A DNA stretch of 64,000 bases from Marinilabiliales bacterium. GTDB lineage: Bacteria; Bacteroidota; Bacteroidia; Bacteroidales; SZUA-534. How positions within the stretch are numbered: the stretch's first letter is position 1; the number at the start of each line of letters is the position of its first letter. The DNA lies in NCBI GenBank assembly GCA_003512955.1, contig DOTG01000040.1, positions 48,426-112,425 of the forward strand, in the 5' to 3' direction. Made by a program: the position numbers and the translations under genes. A model generated the notes under the pieces. The model was not told where the DNA came from. It saw nothing but the letters and a program-made list of their open reading frames with translations, and ran no database searches. This document shows, one piece after another, positions 44,619 through 54,192 of the stretch.

Positions 44619-45371
44619 GTGCTAGCCAAACGGATCATTCCCTGTTTAGATGTCAAGGACGGACGGACAGTAAAAGGTGTAAATTTTTTAGAGCTACGCG
44701 ATGCAGGCGACCCAGTGGAATTAGGAGCGTTTTATGCCCAAAATGGTGCCGATGAGCTTTGTTTCCTGGATATTTCGGCCACTCTGGAGCAACGTAAAAC
44801 TTTTGCATCACTGGTAAAGGAGATTGCCCAACATGTGAATATCCCATTTACGGTAGGCGGCGGAATTAATGGCATTGAACAGGTGGGGGTTTTACTCGAA
44901 TCGGGAGCCGACAAAATCACGGTAAATTCAGCATCGGTTAAAAATCCGCAACTGGTGAACGATTTAGCCCGCCAGTTTGGTTCGCAGTGCGTTGTGGTTG
45001 CCATTGATACGAAATGGGTAAACAACCAATGGCATGTGTTTATCCATGGTGGAACGCAACCTACCCCGTTACTGACTACCGATTGGGCAAAACAGGTTCA
45101 AGAGCTGGGGGCAGGCGAAATACTCCTGACCAGTATGAACCACGATGGAACAAAAAACGGTTTTGCCCTGGAAATTACCCGCCAGATTTCGTTATCGGTA
45201 TCTATACCAGTAATTGCTTCGGGCGGTGCGGGAACTATGGTCCATTTTAAAGATGTTTTTACCCAAGGAATGGCCGATGCGGCGTTAGCTGCCAGTATTT
45301 TTCATTTCAAGGAAATTGAAATTAACGATTTGAAAAACTATTTAAGGCAGAATAAAATACCGATGAGATGA
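44619..45371 (+). CDS. hisF: Imidazole glycerol phosphate synthase, cyclase subunit
   Basis: 250 residues. It starts with GTG at 44619 (MLAKRIIPCLDVKDG). TIM-barrel cyclase: RIIPCLDVKDGRTVKG, FTVGGGI, VVVAIDTKW and ASGGAG. It receives ammonia from HisH through its barrel. HisA and HisF share the same fold and half-barrel phosphate sites. Gap from hisA is 36 bp. Confidence 0.97.
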   Translation: MLAKRIIPCLDVKDGRTVKGVNFLELRDAGDPVELGAFYAQNGADELCFLDISATLEQRKTFASLVKEIAQHVNIPFTVGGGINGIEQVGVLLESGADKITVNSASVKNPQLVNDLARQFGSQCVVVAIDTKWVNNQWHVFIHGGTQPTPLLTTDWAKQVQELGAGEILLTSMNHDGTKNGFALEITRQISLSVSIPVIASGGAGTMVHFKDVFTQGMADAALAASIFHFKEIEINDLKNYLRQNKIPMR

Positions 45372-45454
45372 AAGATGTCAGACACGGGGCATGAAATATG
45401 AGTCATAAGAATGAGATTAATCAAAAATTAAGGTTACAATCTAATATCTAAAAA

Positions 45455-46066
45455 ATGAATATACAAAACACAAAAATAGATTTTAATAAATATGCCGATG
45501 GCCTTGTCCCAGCTATTATTCAGGATGCTCAAACCTTGAAAGTTTTGATGTTAGGTTTTATGGATAAGGAATCGTTGGAAATAACCCAAAATACCGGGAA
45601 TGTGACCTTCTATTCGCGGAGCCAGCAAAAACTGTGGACTAAAGGTGAAACATCGGGCTATTTTTTAAAAGTGGTTGAGATTTTGACAGATTGCGACAAC
45701 GACACCCTTTTAATTAAAGCAAATCCTATAGGTCCTACTTGTCATACGGGTGATGATACCTGCTTTTCCGAAATCAACCAATCGGAATTTAGTCTGTTTT
45801 ACCTGGAAACGATAATTGCCCAACGGAGAACTGAATCGCCCGATGTGTCGTACACCCGCAAGCTGTTCGATAAAGGCATCAATAAAATTGCCCAAAAAGT
45901 GGGCGAAGAGGCCGTTGAGCTTGTGATAGAAGCTAAAGATTCAAATGACGAACTCTTTATTAATGAAGCTGCCGATTTGATGTTTCATTATTTGGTACTT
46001 TTGCAGGCCAAAGGTTTTTCATTGAACGATGTGATAAAAATTTTAGCCCAAAGGCATAAGAAATAA
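45455..46066 (+). CDS. hisI: Phosphoribosyl-AMP cyclohydrolase/phosphoribosyl-ATP pyrophosphatase
   Basis: 203 residues, the fused HisIE form. Residues about 1-110 are the zinc cyclohydrolase (LMLGFMDKESLEITQ, FYSRSQQKLWTKGETSG, CDNDTLLIKANPIGPTCHTGDDTCF) and about 115-203 the all-alpha pyrophosphohydrolase (KIAQKVGEEAVELVIEAKD). It completes the two steps after HisG. Last gene of the operon; a 83-bp gap after hisF contains degenerate filler. Confidence 0.96.
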   Translation: MNIQNTKIDFNKYADGLVPAIIQDAQTLKVLMLGFMDKESLEITQNTGNVTFYSRSQQKLWTKGETSGYFLKVVEILTDCDNDTLLIKANPIGPTCHTGDDTCFSEINQSEFSLFYLETIIAQRRTESPDVSYTRKLFDKGINKIAQKVGEEAVELVIEAKDSNDELFINEAADLMFHYLVLLQAKGFSLNDVIKILAQRHKK

Positions 46067-46080
46067 TCAATCATTTCTTT
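46058..46080 (+). terminator. Possible terminator at the end of the his operon
   Basis: AAGAAAT (46058-46064), 8-base loop, ATTTCTT (46073-46079). It overlaps the hisI stop codon and has only AT pairs plus one GC, so it is weak. Confidence 0.35.
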
Positions 46081-46123
46081 GGCATCCTTAACTGCAATTT
46101 TTCAGCAACAATTAGCCAGTATT

Positions 46124-47107
46124 TTATCTTTTGATGGTATTCTTTTTAAGTAAAGCTTTGGCTAAATAATAAAGATATTGTTGATAAATTACCTGCTTTG
46201 CGGTGCGCGGTTTATCTTCCATAGGAATCCGCTGCCAATGGGTGGATATCCGTTCCTGCTTCATCCCTGCGCATCCAAAAGTTAATGCCGGATTTAGCGG
46301 ATGGTCTGTAGAAATAGTTTGAAACAACTCTTGTGTTACCCCAAAATCGGTAAAAGGAAAACTAAAAATAGGAATTGCAGGCAACAGGTTTTCCTGTATC
46401 CATGTCATACTTTTACGTATCTGATCAAGTTGCCCGTTCACATCAAGTTGGTTAAACAACGGATGATCAAGGCTATGGCCTCCAACAAACACGCCCTGTT
46501 GTTGAAGGTATCTCAATTCATCAAAAGTTAAATACGGCCTGTTGTTTTTCCGGTATTCTTCAAATGAAACTTCAAAAACTGGTGCCAGGTCATCCAATAC
46601 CTGGCGATTCGGGTAGGAGACTGATTTCAAAAAGTTGATGCCTTCTTTGAAATGATCGATCCTTTTTCCAGTTACTTCATTCACATGTTCCCAAGCTATC
46701 TTATTTTGTTGTGCTGCTTCAATTAGGATGCTTGACTTTAACCTAAAGAATAGTTCTTTGTTATCTACAAAATATGGATTTACAAATAGTGCCGATGGAA
46801 TTCCTTTTTTTTTCAAGATAGGAAAGGCAACTTCGCCAAATTCACGCAACCCGTCATCGAAGGTAAGCAAGAAACATCGCTTGGGTAGAGGTCTTGAATT
46901 TTTTACAAAGGCCAATAAATCGCCAATGGAAATGGGTTGAAAATGTTTCAATAGAAAATCCAAATCAGCTTCAAACTGCTCTTCAGTGAAAATATGATAA
47001 AGATGCTTTAAATGAACAGGTGGCCGATCATTTATAGCATGATAAAAAGGCATGATCATCCTATTCCTTGAAACACTGGCCAATATACTGATGGGGTTTA
47101 AGTCCAT
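46124..47107 (-). CDS. Polysaccharide deacetylase family protein (NodB fold)
   Basis: 327 residues. The NodB catalytic motifs are LTFDDG (about residue 84) and GGHSLDHP (H-S-x-x-H metal site). No signal peptide. It probably de-N-acetylates a sugar in a surface glycan or lipid-linked intermediate. It is the last of four genes on the minus strand (glycosyltransferase, DUF7033-like protein, acyltransferase-like protein, deacetylase), and the tight spacing suggests one pathway. Confidence 0.85.
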   Translation of the reverse strand: MDLNPISILASVSRNRMIMPFYHAINDRPPVHLKHLYHIFTEEQFEADLDFLLKHFQPISIGDLLAFVKNSRPLPKRCFLLTFDDGLREFGEVAFPILKKKGIPSALFVNPYFVDNKELFFRLKSSILIEAAQQNKIAWEHVNEVTGKRIDHFKEGINFLKSVSYPNRQVLDDLAPVFEVSFEEYRKNNRPYLTFDELRYLQQQGVFVGGHSLDHPLFNQLDVNGQLDQIRKSMTWIQENLLPAIPIFSFPFTDFGVTQELFQTISTDHPLNPALTFGCAGMKQERISTHWQRIPMEDKPRTAKQVIYQQYLYYLAKALLKKNTIKR

Positions 47108-47126
47108 GGGGTCGTAAGATTAAGAA

Positions 47127-48032
47127 TCATTTATGAGGCCATAAAAAGTTGAACCACCGTTTCTTTTTAATGCGCAGGTAATTTACAGGTTTTGCCCCTA
47201 ATCCCTGAATAAGTTCCGCTTGGTTTTTATGTGCCGGTCCGGCAAAACAGAGTGTTAAATTCCGTTCGGCATTTTCCTTCAAATACTTATCAATAATGAA
47301 AACATCGGCATACAGTTTTGCCCCTTCTTCCGATACCGCCGACAACAAGTTGATTGCTTTTTGATGCGATTTGATAAAATAAGCCACAGCAACCAATTGG
47401 TTCTTATCGTCGTATGCACCAAAGGTTTCGCCAATATTGTGGCTAATGGTAAAGGGAATAATCCGGCGGAGGGTGTTTAAATGTTCAAAGGTTAAAGGTT
47501 CATTGTCGGTGTTTTTCTTCAGCAATAAAAAATCTTTTAAGTTAACATGCTTTTCAACCTGTATCTTATTGATTTTTGAATACTTAATTTTCTCTTTTGT
47601 TACTGCATCAAAGTTCAAATACAATGATTTATAAGGTAAAATTAAATCCAATTGGTACGCAAATTCCTTTTTAACAAAAAAGCTGGAATGTTGGGTTTTG
47701 TTAAAGGTATTCAGGCAAATCTCAACCTTCCGGTATTTTTCCGCCACCAACGACAAAAAAGCATCAACCATCTTATAATCGAGCAGTTTTGAGGTGAAAA
47801 TACCCAATTGATTGGCATATGCCGGTTGTTTTAGGGTTGACAGGCTATAACTTCCAGGAAAAGTTAAAGGCATAACCGCTACATAATCGTCCAACACCAA
47901 GGCTTCCCATTGGTACGATACAATATCTAAATACCAGGCATAGGCAAACACAATTCCATTGAAGGACTGGCTGATGCAACGGTCCCATTTCAGTTTATCA
48001 ATTTCGTTATATTTCAGGTGCCTGATGTTCAT
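47127..48032 (-). CDS. FemAB/GNAT-like acyltransferase
   Basis: 301 residues. The opening WDRCISQSFNGIVFAYAWYLDIVS and the middle SHNIGETFGAYDDKNQLVAVAYFIKSHQKAINLLSAVS look like the GNAT-like fold of FemAB-related peptidoglycan or glycan acyltransferases. No catalytic residue can be named. It ends KKKRWFNFLWPHK. It overlaps the upstream gene by 4 bp, so it is translated from the same message. Confidence 0.65.
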   Translation of the reverse strand: MNIRHLKYNEIDKLKWDRCISQSFNGIVFAYAWYLDIVSYQWEALVLDDYVAVMPLTFPGSYSLSTLKQPAYANQLGIFTSKLLDYKMVDAFLSLVAEKYRKVEICLNTFNKTQHSSFFVKKEFAYQLDLILPYKSLYLNFDAVTKEKIKYSKINKIQVEKHVNLKDFLLLKKNTDNEPLTFEHLNTLRRIIPFTISHNIGETFGAYDDKNQLVAVAYFIKSHQKAINLLSAVSEEGAKLYADVFIIDKYLKENAERNLTLCFAGPAHKNQAELIQGLGAKPVNYLRIKKKRWFNFLWPHK

Positions 48033-49336
48033 TGATTGTTGGCGGTTTGTTTCATTACATTTTCAAAAAGGGTTCTCCAGCCTTTCCATTCAAACAAATT
48101 GCTAAAACTTTCGTTGTGCCAAAGAGTAACAAATTGGCCATCCACTTTTCTCACATGCTCAATCAATTCGTTATAAATCAGTTGGGCACCCATAACAGAT
48201 TGATGCTCGTAAGTAGTTACGGTTCTGTCCATAATAGCAAACGGATGGATGCACAAGTTTGTCGCTTTATCTTCCAACAAATCAAACCACTTAAAAGTTC
48301 TGGATGTTCCGGCTCTGAATCCGGGTTTATCGGCAAACCCCATGGAATAATCATCGGTAATACCTGCCACAATCAACATCCGGTAATACTCTGGAAATTT
48401 AACTCTGAGGTAATGTTGCCGGCTATGTGTTATAGGCAGGTTTGCCAATTTATTCAATGTATTCAATTCCTGTTTAAGAACTTCGGGTTTATCAGCAGAA
48501 ATGTAAGATGGATGTAGACCAATAGGGAAATCCTTTTGGATATTCCGGACAAACTTCCTGAAATAGATATTCTTAGAACTTACCGATTTATCGTATTTTC
48601 CATATTTGCCTGCATGGATAAACAGCAACGGTTGCTGGTTATTTTTGGCGGTAACCTTTTTCATCCAACCAAACATGAACCATGGGTCTTTCCGGATCCG
48701 CAAAAGAATAGCTAACCGTATAAAAATAAGTATAAACTGGAAATGAAAAGTATCCCGGAATATTCCGCCCAAATTCCGCATAATCCCTTTATGCCTGTAA
48801 CACCAAGGACTGTCAACATCAATAGTTGGTAAGGAATTGAATTGTTCCTGTTTAAATGACAAACCAGGATACACCTGTTGTAGTTCTTTTCGGAACATGA
48901 TTATCCAGTGATCCACAACTGGTTGAGTTAAAAAAATATTTTTAAATGCCAGGCTTTCTTTGGCAGGAAACCTTCCATGTGCATCGGCATCGTAGTGCTG
49001 ATATTCCTCATATCGGGATAAAAAATAAAATGCAGCCGAAAATATATCGAATGCAAAATGATGACTACCTGGTTTTTTAAAGATAATAGGAATGCCCTCT
49101 TTAAAAGTAACCGATGGTTTCTTTTTCCGTACTTGAGCTTCAAAAAGCAATCCTTCGGGTACAATGGTAATGATTCCGGGAGTTTGGTGTACCGAATAAT
49201 TAAGTTTCGGGCCTTGCCCTTTGTTGAAATATTCTTGTGATTGTGTAAGGGAATAGCTGATCCCAAGCCTTTCAATAAGCAGGTAATCAAGAATATATTT
49301 TAATCTTTCGGAAGTGTGTTCGCTATAAATTAACAT
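48029..49336 (-). CDS. Polysaccharide deacetylase-like protein with DUF7033-type N-terminus
   Basis: 435 residues. The N-terminal third (LIYSEHTSERLKYILDYLLIERLGI ... FDIFSAAFYFLSRYEEY) is the module seen at the front of a group of Bacteroidetes deacetylase-like proteins. PTIDVDSPWCYRHKG could supply the metal-binding Asp pair, and LHPSYIS the His. It lacks the plain TFDDG motif, so activity is not certain. It follows the glycosyltransferase by 4 bp and overlaps the next gene. Confidence 0.75.
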   Translation of the reverse strand: MLIYSEHTSERLKYILDYLLIERLGISYSLTQSQEYFNKGQGPKLNYSVHQTPGIITIVPEGLLFEAQVRKKKPSVTFKEGIPIIFKKPGSHHFAFDIFSAAFYFLSRYEEYQHYDADAHGRFPAKESLAFKNIFLTQPVVDHWIIMFRKELQQVYPGLSFKQEQFNSLPTIDVDSPWCYRHKGIMRNLGGIFRDTFHFQFILIFIRLAILLRIRKDPWFMFGWMKKVTAKNNQQPLLFIHAGKYGKYDKSVSSKNIYFRKFVRNIQKDFPIGLHPSYISADKPEVLKQELNTLNKLANLPITHSRQHYLRVKFPEYYRMLIVAGITDDYSMGFADKPGFRAGTSRTFKWFDLLEDKATNLCIHPFAIMDRTVTTYEHQSVMGAQLIYNELIEHVRKVDGQFVTLWHNESFSNLFEWKGWRTLFENVMKQTANNQ

Positions 49337-49340
49337 GAAC

Positions 49341-50426
49341 CTAAATGTGTTCTTTAATGATTTGAATCAGTTTTTCTTTTTCGTTTCCCCAGCATAACGC
49401 TTGAGCCGCATCTTCCAGATGCAGGTTCCATCCGGTTTGTTTAGTTTCATTAAACAAAATCCCTTGAATCTGGTTTGCCAGGCTTCTCGGGTTCCGTTCC
49501 TGCAACACCTCTCCTACCTGATAATCCTGTACAATTTGCTTCATTTCAGGCAAATCGGAAACTAATACCGGAATCCGGGCTTGAATATAATCAAAAAGCT
49601 TGTTAGGCAAGGCAAAATAATAGTTTTTACCCATATTCTCCTCCAACGAAAGTCCAAGCCGGGCATGTACTGTAATGTCATGTAGTTCGTTCAAAGGCAC
49701 TTGGCCTAAGAATTTCACCTGACCTTGAAGATGCTTCTTCTGGACCCTGTTTTTCAATTCCTCTTCAATGTCACCCGAACCTGCAATCCAAAGTTCAACA
49801 TCTGGTAAAAATTCCATACTGTCAATCATCAATTCAATTCCCCGTCCCAGGTTTAAAGCTCCCTGGTACATAATTGCCTGCGATTTCGATGTTGCTGTTA
49901 TTGTTTTTTTCAAAGGTAAATTCCGGATCACCTGAAAGGGAGCCCCGTATTTCTGTTGATATTCGTTAGCAATGGAGGTAGATACCGTGTATGCAGCAGC
50001 TACTTTTGGAAGCAATCTCTTTTCAATTTGCAACCAGATATTCTGTTGAAAATGCCTTCCTTGCAATTCGGGGACCTCGGTAAAATATTCATGACTATCG
50101 TAAACACAGGGTTTTCGCTTGAACCTAGATGCCAGACTGCTTGCAAGCAATGTATCCAAATCGTTGGCTATTATGCCATCGAACCTGTGGAACAAGAGGT
50201 AAAGAAACAGGCGGATGTTGTAGCTGGCGTAAAACAACGGACCTTTGACAAACCACAACCCGAAACGCTTGGTTGTATATGGCCTTACCACTTTTTTGCT
50301 GTATTTAAATTTCCTCCCGACCAATACAACATCATAACCCTCGGTGCGCAATGTTTCTGCCACCCGGTGTACCCGATGATCGGTGACCAAGTCATTGGTA
50401 ACAGTAAGTATAATTTTTTTTGCCAT
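49341..50426 (-). CDS. Glycosyltransferase family 4-like
   Basis: 361 residues from ATG 50426 (MAKKIILTVTNDLVTDHRVHRVAE). Another in-frame ATG three codons up is the alternative. GT-B fold: N-terminal domain with YDSHEYFTEVPELQGR, C-terminal domain with AIMYQGALNLGRGIELMID, VELWIAGSGDIEEELK and FALPNKLFDYIQARIPVLVSDLPEMKQIV (the E-x7-E region is altered). Transfers a sugar from a nucleotide donor to a lipid or glycan at the inner membrane. Leads the four-gene glycan operon; divergent from murB. Confidence 0.88.
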   Translation of the reverse strand: MAKKIILTVTNDLVTDHRVHRVAETLRTEGYDVVLVGRKFKYSKKVVRPYTTKRFGLWFVKGPLFYASYNIRLFLYLLFHRFDGIIANDLDTLLASSLASRFKRKPCVYDSHEYFTEVPELQGRHFQQNIWLQIEKRLLPKVAAAYTVSTSIANEYQQKYGAPFQVIRNLPLKKTITATSKSQAIMYQGALNLGRGIELMIDSMEFLPDVELWIAGSGDIEEELKNRVQKKHLQGQVKFLGQVPLNELHDITVHARLGLSLEENMGKNYYFALPNKLFDYIQARIPVLVSDLPEMKQIVQDYQVGEVLQERNPRSLANQIQGILFNETKQTGWNLHLEDAAQALCWGNEKEKLIQIIKEHI

Positions 50427-50504
50427 ACAAAACAAACCTACAATTTTTTTATTTATTGTAAACCATTCTTCAATGGCTTATCAAATTAAATTATCAAACA
50501 TAAA

Positions 50505-50542
50505 ACAGACCTATAAAAAATAAATCGGTCTGTATATATTTG
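50505..50542 (+). promoter_or_regulatory. murB promoter overlapped by a 7-bp inverted repeat
   Basis: ACAGACC (50505-50511) and GGTCTGT (50527-50533) face each other across 15 bp, and the right arm abuts the -7 box TATATTTG at 50535-50542. The ATG at 50557 leaves a leader of only about 8 nt. The repeat sits where RNA polymerase must bind, so it looks like an operator. Confidence 0.5.
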
Positions 50543-50556
50543 TAAAAACTCAAGCT

Positions 50557-51582
50557 ATGATTCAGATACTCGAAAATGCCTCCTTAAAAAAGCTCAATAC
50601 ATTTGGAATTGATGTAAATGCCAGATACTTATGCTTGTATAAAACGCCAGACGATTTGCGTTACCTGATTACCGAAGGTCCCTTACAGCGCGATATGGAA
50701 ATGATCATCTTAGGTTCCGGAAGCAATCAGTTGTTTACAGTCCCATTCAAAGGAGTGGTTATTCACCCGGTCAATGATAGCCTGGAAGTGGTTTCGGAAG
50801 ATGCTGACCATGTGTATTTAAAAGCTGGAGCCGGCCTGGAATGGGATGCATTGGTTAATTACGCGGTCACAAATGGTTGGGGAGGAATCGAGAATCTGTC
50901 AAATATTCCCGGAAGTGTAGGTGCGGCTCCTGTTCAAAATATTGGAGCTTATGGCACCGAAGTTAAGAACTGCATCCATCAGGTTCATTTGGTCAGTTTC
51001 AGCGATGGAACCTTAAAAACAATTTCCCAGCAGGAATGCAAATTTGGATACCGCGACAGTATTTTCAAACACCAATTTAAGAATAGGTATCTGGTTGATT
51101 CGGTTACGTTTAAGTTAAACAAAAAACCAGTCTTTAATATCCAATATGGAGCTGTATCGCAGGAATTGGAAAAGATGGAAGAAGCTTCCCTTCAGAATAT
51201 CCGCAAAGCCATTATTGAAATTAGAGGTCAAAAGCTTCCCTGTCCCACAGAAATTGGAAATGCCGGAAGTTTTTTTAAAAACCCGATGGTTCCTGAATGC
51301 GAAGTCCTGCAAATCAAACAAAAATTCCCGGAGCTCCCTACCTATCAGGCCGATAACGGGATGGTTAAACTTGCGGCAGGGTGGCTCATTGAACAATGCG
51401 GCTTAAAAGGGTTCTCATTACCCAACGGAAAAGCCGGAATTCATAAAAACCAGGCTTTGGTTCTGGTAAACCTGGGAAATGCTACAGGTCAGGACATCCT
51501 TGAAGTTGCCCGGATTGCACAGGTTAAGGTATTCGAAAAGTTTGATATTAACCTGGAACCGGAGGTGATTATCAATAAATAA
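50557..51582 (+). CDS. murB: UDP-N-acetylenolpyruvoylglucosamine reductase
   Basis: 341 residues, type I length. Reduces UDP-GlcNAc-enolpyruvate to UDP-MurNAc with FAD and NADPH, the second step of peptidoglycan precursor synthesis. FAD-binding motifs GSGSNQLF, NIPGSVGAAPVQNIGAYG; catalytic Ser in GNAGSFFKNP; C-terminal KAGIHKNQALVLVN. It stands outside any cell-wall gene cluster, next to a flavin reductase gene. Confidence 0.97.
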   Translation: MIQILENASLKKLNTFGIDVNARYLCLYKTPDDLRYLITEGPLQRDMEMIILGSGSNQLFTVPFKGVVIHPVNDSLEVVSEDADHVYLKAGAGLEWDALVNYAVTNGWGGIENLSNIPGSVGAAPVQNIGAYGTEVKNCIHQVHLVSFSDGTLKTISQQECKFGYRDSIFKHQFKNRYLVDSVTFKLNKKPVFNIQYGAVSQELEKMEEASLQNIRKAIIEIRGQKLPCPTEIGNAGSFFKNPMVPECEVLQIKQKFPELPTYQADNGMVKLAAGWLIEQCGLKGFSLPNGKAGIHKNQALVLVNLGNATGQDILEVARIAQVKVFEKFDINLEPEVIINK

Positions 51583-51675
51583 TATACTTTTTAAACAATA
51601 CTGAATCATAGCTGTAATATGTTCTGTTTTTGATAACAAACCAGACCTGGTAGTATTTGAATATCCATTCGTAAC

Positions 51676-52323
51676 ATGAAATTTACAGCCACAGTTCTAC
51701 ATAAAAGGATACTAAATCCTGAAACCATAGTTTTGCAACTAACAAAAGGCGGTTTTCAATTTAAAGCCGGACAATACTTGGTACTTTCTTTCCCTGACGA
51801 CAAAACCTCCAGAGAATATTCCATTTACAGTGGTGAAAACGAGGACTTTTTGGAGGTTTTAATCAAGATTGTTCCTAAAGGAGCTTTTACCAACCGCATT
51901 GCGACCGTAAATGTAGGCGATTCCCTGGTAATTGATGGGCCTCATGGATTCTTTATTCTTAATCCTGAGGAAGTCCTTTATAAAAAACATGTCTTCGTTG
52001 CCTCAGGAACGGGTATTTCACCATTCAGCAGCTACATAAAAACATATCCAACGTTGGATTATCAATTGCTGCATGGCATCAGAATGGTTGACGAAGCCAT
52101 TGAACCCCAGCGTTATGCACCCGACAAGCTCGTTTTTTGTGTGAGCCGGGGAGTAACTGATCATTTTTCGGGCCGGGTCACCAATTACCTCACTCAAACT
52201 TCAATTGATTTGCAAGCCATTTATTATTTGTGTGGTAACTCTGCCATGATTAACGATGTTTCCGACATCCTGGAACAAAAAGGAGTCCCGGTAAAAAACA
52301 TCCGGACCGAAGCATTCTTTTAA
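51676..52323 (+). CDS. Ferredoxin-NADP reductase-like flavoprotein
   Basis: 215 residues. FNR superfamily: the FAD-binding motif is SREYSIYSG, followed by VGDSLVIDGPHGFF and the NAD(P)-binding strand FVASGTGISPFSSY. No iron-sulphur cluster domain is fused. The redox partner is unknown. It starts 93 bp after murB; co-transcription is possible but not shown. Confidence 0.85.
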   Translation: MKFTATVLHKRILNPETIVLQLTKGGFQFKAGQYLVLSFPDDKTSREYSIYSGENEDFLEVLIKIVPKGAFTNRIATVNVGDSLVIDGPHGFFILNPEEVLYKKHVFVASGTGISPFSSYIKTYPTLDYQLLHGIRMVDEAIEPQRYAPDKLVFCVSRGVTDHFSGRVTNYLTQTSIDLQAIYYLCGNSAMINDVSDILEQKGVPVKNIRTEAFF

Positions 52324-52603
52324 TCACACCTATTAATATATGGCGAAGGATGATTGTCCCATTTTCTCTGATTGTGTTATTTAGCTGTTTAACCATTAAA
52401 CCATTTAACAATCAATATCGTTTAGTATCAAGATATGAGATAAGAACAATTAGGCTATAAAGTTTTTAGCTTATTAATCTTTTAACTAATGATATCCCCT
52501 GTAACCTTGCAACCATTTAACAATTAAACCATTTATACGATTTCCAAATACTTTTTGCATATTCTCTGCGTTATCCTTTGACATCCATAAACTTATCTAC
52601 CGT

Positions 52604-54121
52604 ATGAAAAAACAATTTGTATTACTGATGACTTTATTTTACGCGGTGTTGTTCGTGTTACTTTTCTACCACCAATACCTGGGGTTGAATCTGTTTCTTT
52701 TTGAACTGGCGGCCATCACCATCTTGATTTTCGTACTTAAACGGATACCAAAAGGAATGGTATCCAAAACAGTATTGTTAGGGACGTTGCTTTCCGGGGC
52801 TGCCGTGGTTATTAACTATTCGGCTTTCGCCATTTTTATCAACATTTGTTCGTTTTACCTTTATACTGGGGTATTGGTATATCCCGAGGCCAAGTCTGTG
52901 TTGACCTCGGCAGGATTGGCCATAACCAATAGTTTCCAGAGTTTTGTGGTTTTCTTTCAAAGTTTTGGCAACCTTGGGGGAACCTCCAAAGGAATCCGTT
53001 GGTTTCTGAAATTCCTTAAAATCGGGTTGTTGCCCTTATTGGTACTGGTACTCTTTGTGATTATTTACAAAACCTCGAATCCTATATTTAGCAAAGGGTT
53101 AACATCCATTGGCGATTTTCTCGACACCTACTTAAATGGTTTTTTTGCCCATTTTAAAGTGGAATGGTTTTGGTGGTTTGTGGCTGGTCTGATACTAAGT
53201 ATTATTGTATTTATGTCGGCCCGGAACCAAACCATTATCGACACGGAAACACGTGCCAACGAACAGTTATACCGGGTGCGGAACAACCGCGATAAACTCT
53301 TCTTCCGGTTGAATTCGTTAAAAAATGAATACAAATCGGCGCTTATCTTATTGGTGTTATTGAATCTTCTTTTACTTGTTGTAAACCTGATTGATATTTA
53401 TTGGGTTTGGTTCAACTTTGAATGGAACGGCGAATATTTAAAACAATTTGTACACGAAGGAACTTACCTATTGATACTTTCCATCCTTATTTCCATGGCT
53501 ATCGTTCTTTTCTTTTTCCGCAGGAATCTGAATTTTTTCCCCAACAACACGTCACTTAAAAAGCTGGCTTATGTTTGGTTGGCACAAAACGCAGTGTTGG
53601 CCGTTTCGGTAGGTATCCGCAATTTATGGTACATCCATTATTTTGCCCTGGCCTACAAGCGCATTGGGGTTTTATTCTTTCTCGTCCTCACGCTGTATGG
53701 CATGTTTACCATCTATCAAAAAGTTTCGTCGCAAAAGAGCCTTTTCTATATGTTGCGGACCAACAACCTGGCCATCTATTCCTTATTAATTGCGATGGCA
53801 CTTTTTAATTGGGATGTTATCATTGCCCGGTATAATTTCAACCATTACAAACAGTCGTTTGTACACCTCGATTTTCTGGCCTCCCTATCCTACAAAGCCC
53901 TACCCTATCTGGATAAGACCATGGATGAACTCGTTGAAATAAAGCAGGTTCAGGATACCTTGTTTCCGTTTGAGGAACACTACATGACCATTGATCTATA
54001 TCATGAAAAGATAGAAGCTAAAAAGGAAAAGTTCCTGTTGGAGTACACCGAAAAAAATCTGCTTTCGTGGAACCTTGCCGAAGCCAATGCGTACAAAAAG
54101 TTAAAATACGCAAGCAAGTAG
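52604..54121 (+). CDS. Polytopic membrane protein, DUF4173/DUF4153-like
   Basis: 505 residues, about 12 hydrophobic segments across 5-420 with loops such as YVWLAQNAVLAVSVGIRNLWYIHYFALAYKRIGV, a conserved core of this family. The C-terminal ~80 residues (KALPYLDKTMDELVEIKQ) are soluble and charged. Function is unknown in the family; some members are neighbours of two-component systems. No such neighbour is visible here. A strong terminator follows 35 bp after the stop. Confidence 0.82.
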   Translation: MKKQFVLLMTLFYAVLFVLLFYHQYLGLNLFLFELAAITILIFVLKRIPKGMVSKTVLLGTLLSGAAVVINYSAFAIFINICSFYLYTGVLVYPEAKSVLTSAGLAITNSFQSFVVFFQSFGNLGGTSKGIRWFLKFLKIGLLPLLVLVLFVIIYKTSNPIFSKGLTSIGDFLDTYLNGFFAHFKVEWFWWFVAGLILSIIVFMSARNQTIIDTETRANEQLYRVRNNRDKLFFRLNSLKNEYKSALILLVLLNLLLLVVNLIDIYWVWFNFEWNGEYLKQFVHEGTYLLILSILISMAIVLFFFRRNLNFFPNNTSLKKLAYVWLAQNAVLAVSVGIRNLWYIHYFALAYKRIGVLFFLVLTLYGMFTIYQKVSSQKSLFYMLRTNNLAIYSLLIAMALFNWDVIIARYNFNHYKQSFVHLDFLASLSYKALPYLDKTMDELVEIKQVQDTLFPFEEHYMTIDLYHEKIEAKKEKFLLEYTEKNLLSWNLAEANAYKKLKYASK

Positions 54122-54155
54122 GTTTTTTCATAATGATTTGGTTAGTAAGTAGTAG

Positions 54156-54192
54156 AACCTCCAGAGCCCGAGCCTCTGGAGGTTTTCTATTT
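54156..54192 (+). terminator. Intrinsic terminator of the DUF4173-like gene
   Basis: AACCTCCAGAG (54156-54166), loop CCCGAGC, CTCTGGAGGTT (54174-54184), then TTCTATTTT. A perfect 11-bp stem. Confidence 0.85.
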
